DNA from: Acidobacteriota bacterium
GTDB lineage: Bacteria > Acidobacteriota > Blastocatellia > Pyrinomonadales > Pyrinomonadaceae
Direction of reading: 5' to 3'
Assembly: GCA_019247865.1 (NCBI GenBank)
Contig: JAFBAJ010000384.1
Coordinates: 1-7,191, forward strand
Length of the DNA stretch: 7,191 nt
Below the pieces are notes generated by a model, which made no database searches, was not told where the DNA came from, and saw only the letters and a program-made list of their open reading frames with translations. Below, piece by piece: positions 5,838 through 7,191 of the stretch. How positions within the stretch are numbered: the stretch's first letter is position 1; each line of letters begins with the position of its first letter. Made by a program: the position numbers and the translations under genes.

Positions 5838-7191
5838 ATGGCGAAGAAGGGTTCAATCCTCGTCGTTGATGACGAGGAGATCATGCGCGATGTGCTGGAG
5901 ACGCTGCTCTCGGCGGAAGGTTATCGCGTTGATCTGGCGAAGACGGGCGAAGAAGGTTTAGAGGCTTACGGCCGTCGCGCCTACGATGTCGTGCTGCTCG
6001 ATGTCTCGATGCCGGGCATGGGCGGCCTGCGCGCGCTCGAAGAGTTTTTGAAGCTCGACGCCGAAGCGTCGGTCGTGATGATCACGGCTTACGCGACCTA
6101 CGACACGGCCATCTCCGCCTGGGAGAAGGGCGCGATGGGCTGCATACGCAAGCCCTTTCAGAACGAGCAGATCACGGCCACCGTCGCCGCCGGCATCAAG
6201 CGCCGACGCAAGGAGGAGGAGCGGCAAACCCTGCGTCGCGCGATGAGCCGCGCGGTTGATCGCGGCGGCATCGTCGGACGCTCGGACATCATGCAGCAGG
6301 TCTTCCGGATGGTGGATCAGGTCGCGCCCGCGCGCTCGACCGTCCTCATCACGGGCGAGAGCGGAACCGGCAAAGAGCTCATCGCCAAGGCCATTCACGA
6401 GGCCAGCCCGCGCGCGCAGATGCCCTTCGTCACCGTCAACTCTTCCAATATTCCTTCGGAGCTGTTGGAGTCGGAGCTCTTCGGCCACACGCGCGGCGCT
6501 TTCACGGGCGCGGTCGCCGCCAAGAAAGGTTTGTTCGAAGTGGCCGACGGCGGCTCTATCTTCCTGGATGAGATCGGCGACATTCCGCCTGAGACGCAAG
6601 TTCGGCTGTTGCGCGTGATTCAGGAGCGTGAGTTCACGCCGCTCGGCGACACCAGCCCGCGCAGGGTCGACGTACGCATCGTCGCCGCCACCAACATCGA
6701 CCTCAAGGAAGCGGTCAAGCAGGGAACTTTTCGCGAAGACCTCTACTATCGCCTCTCGGTCGTGCCCATCGAGCTGCCGCCGCTTCGCGACCGCCGCGAA
6801 GACATCCTGCCGCTCGCGAAGCATTTTATAAGCAAGTACAACGAAGAGAACGGACGTCAGGTCGCGGAGCAGATCGCGCCCGACGTGCTGGCCCTGATGG
6901 AAGCCTACGTCTGGCCCGGCAATGTGCGCGAGTTGGAGAACGCCATCGAGCGCGCGGTCGTCATCGCGCCCGGCAACGAGATCACGCGCGAGTGCCTGCG
7001 CTCCGAGATCAGCGACCCGCAGTCCGCACGCGCCGCCGCACGCGAAGGCGCGAGCGCCATGTCCGTCCCGGACATCGGACGCGGCATCAACTTTTATGAT
7101 GAAGTGCGCCGCTTTGAGATAGACCTTATCCGCCGCGCGCTCGACCAGACGAGCGGCCACCAATCGCGCGCCGCACGGCTCCTCGGCATGA
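5838..7191 (+). CDS. NtrC-type sigma-54-dependent response regulator, C-terminus cut by the window edge
   Basis: The frame is open from ATG5838 to the right edge (451 codons, no stop); an in-frame TAA at 5775 limits earlier starts and the Shine-Dalgarno site is weak. Residues 4-120 are a receiver domain with acidic pair D11/D12, phospho-acceptor D55 (LLDVSMPG), T83 and K105 (RKPF). Residues about 147-385 are a sigma-54-interacting AAA+ domain: IVGRS at its start, Walker A GESGTGKE at 173-180 (K179), the GAFTGA loop at 220-225, Walker B IFLDE with D244/E245, then FREDLYYRL and WPGNVRELENAIERAV. The end (EVRRFEIDLIRRAL...SRAARLLGM) is a Fis-type helix-turn-helix cut within it, so only about 15-25 residues should be missing. 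After phosphorylation by a histidine kinase it should activate sigma-54 RNA polymerase at distant sites. No kinase gene or target promoter is visible here. Confidence 0.95.
   Translation, partial: MAKKGSILVVDDEEIMRDVLETLLSAEGYRVDLAKTGEEGLEAYGRRAYDVVLLDVSMPGMGGLRALEEFLKLDAEASVVMITAYATYDTAISAWEKGAMGCIRKPFQNEQITATVAAGIKRRRKEEERQTLRRAMSRAVDRGGIVGRSDIMQQVFRMVDQVAPARSTVLITGESGTGKELIAKAIHEASPRAQMPFVTVNSSNIPSELLESELFGHTRGAFTGAVAAKKGLFEVADGGSIFLDEIGDIPPETQVRLLRVIQEREFTPLGDTSPRRVDVRIVAATNIDLKEAVKQGTFREDLYYRLSVVPIELPPLRDRREDILPLAKHFISKYNEENGRQVAEQIAPDVLALMEAYVWPGNVRELENAIERAVVIAPGNEITRECLRSEISDPQSARAAAREGASAMSVPDIGRGINFYDEVRRFEIDLIRRALDQTSGHQSRAARLLGM

Noticed and set aside
5958..7163. A 401-residue minus-strand frame opposite the response regulator
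   Set aside because: This is a typical antisense shadow in GC-rich DNA. The plus strand shows complete receiver and AAA+ motifs, and the minus frame shows none.

Overview
The window looks like chromosomal DNA from a GC-rich free-living bacterium. The best guess is an Acidobacteriota member of the Blastocatellia type. This rests on secreted proteins that end in runs of DYDGDGKxDIAVYRP-type modules, an NtrC-type sigma-54 regulator, and intergenic hairpins built from GCAAAG and CACAGAG units. That placement is inference; there is no marker gene here. There are no tRNA or rRNA genes, CRISPR arrays, transposases, phage genes or recognisable defence genes.

Layout. (1) Positions 1-809, minus strand: the N-terminal 269 codons of a double zinc-ribbon protein that runs off the left edge. 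(2) 810-962: a divergent intergenic region holding a 23-bp-arm hairpin repeat. (3) 963-3461, plus: a secreted M14 zinc carboxypeptidase with an intact catalytic set, followed by six 45-residue FG-GAP/VCBS-like repeats. (4) 3462-3641: a gap with a candidate promoter and a perfect 10-bp hairpin. (5) 3642-5027, plus: a secreted CHRD-domain protein, also with six FG-GAP/VCBS-like repeats but of longer period. (6) 5031-5103: a long inverted repeat between convergent genes. (7) 5553-5119, minus: a probable two-gene operon of a 55-residue zinc-ribbon/membrane microprotein and a DUF4177-like exported small protein. (8) 5554-5837: a divergent regulatory region with a 7-bp-arm dyad. (9) 5838 to the right edge, plus: an NtrC-type response regulator lacking only the end of its DNA-binding domain.

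How the genes fit together. The two plus-strand secreted proteins share a C-terminal architecture, which suggests the same surface or extracellular role for the repeat module. One carries a peptidase and the other a CHRD domain. The minus-strand small genes have good Shine-Dalgarno sites and 15-nt spacing, so they are probably co-transcribed. Nothing in the sequence ties the sigma-54 regulator to a target in this window, and no partner histidine kinase is visible.

I do not see a convincing new multi-gene system. The most notable items are the two hairpin repeats of parallel design at gene junctions, the 55-residue zinc-ribbon membrane protein next to the DUF4177-like gene, and the paired six-repeat secreted proteins.
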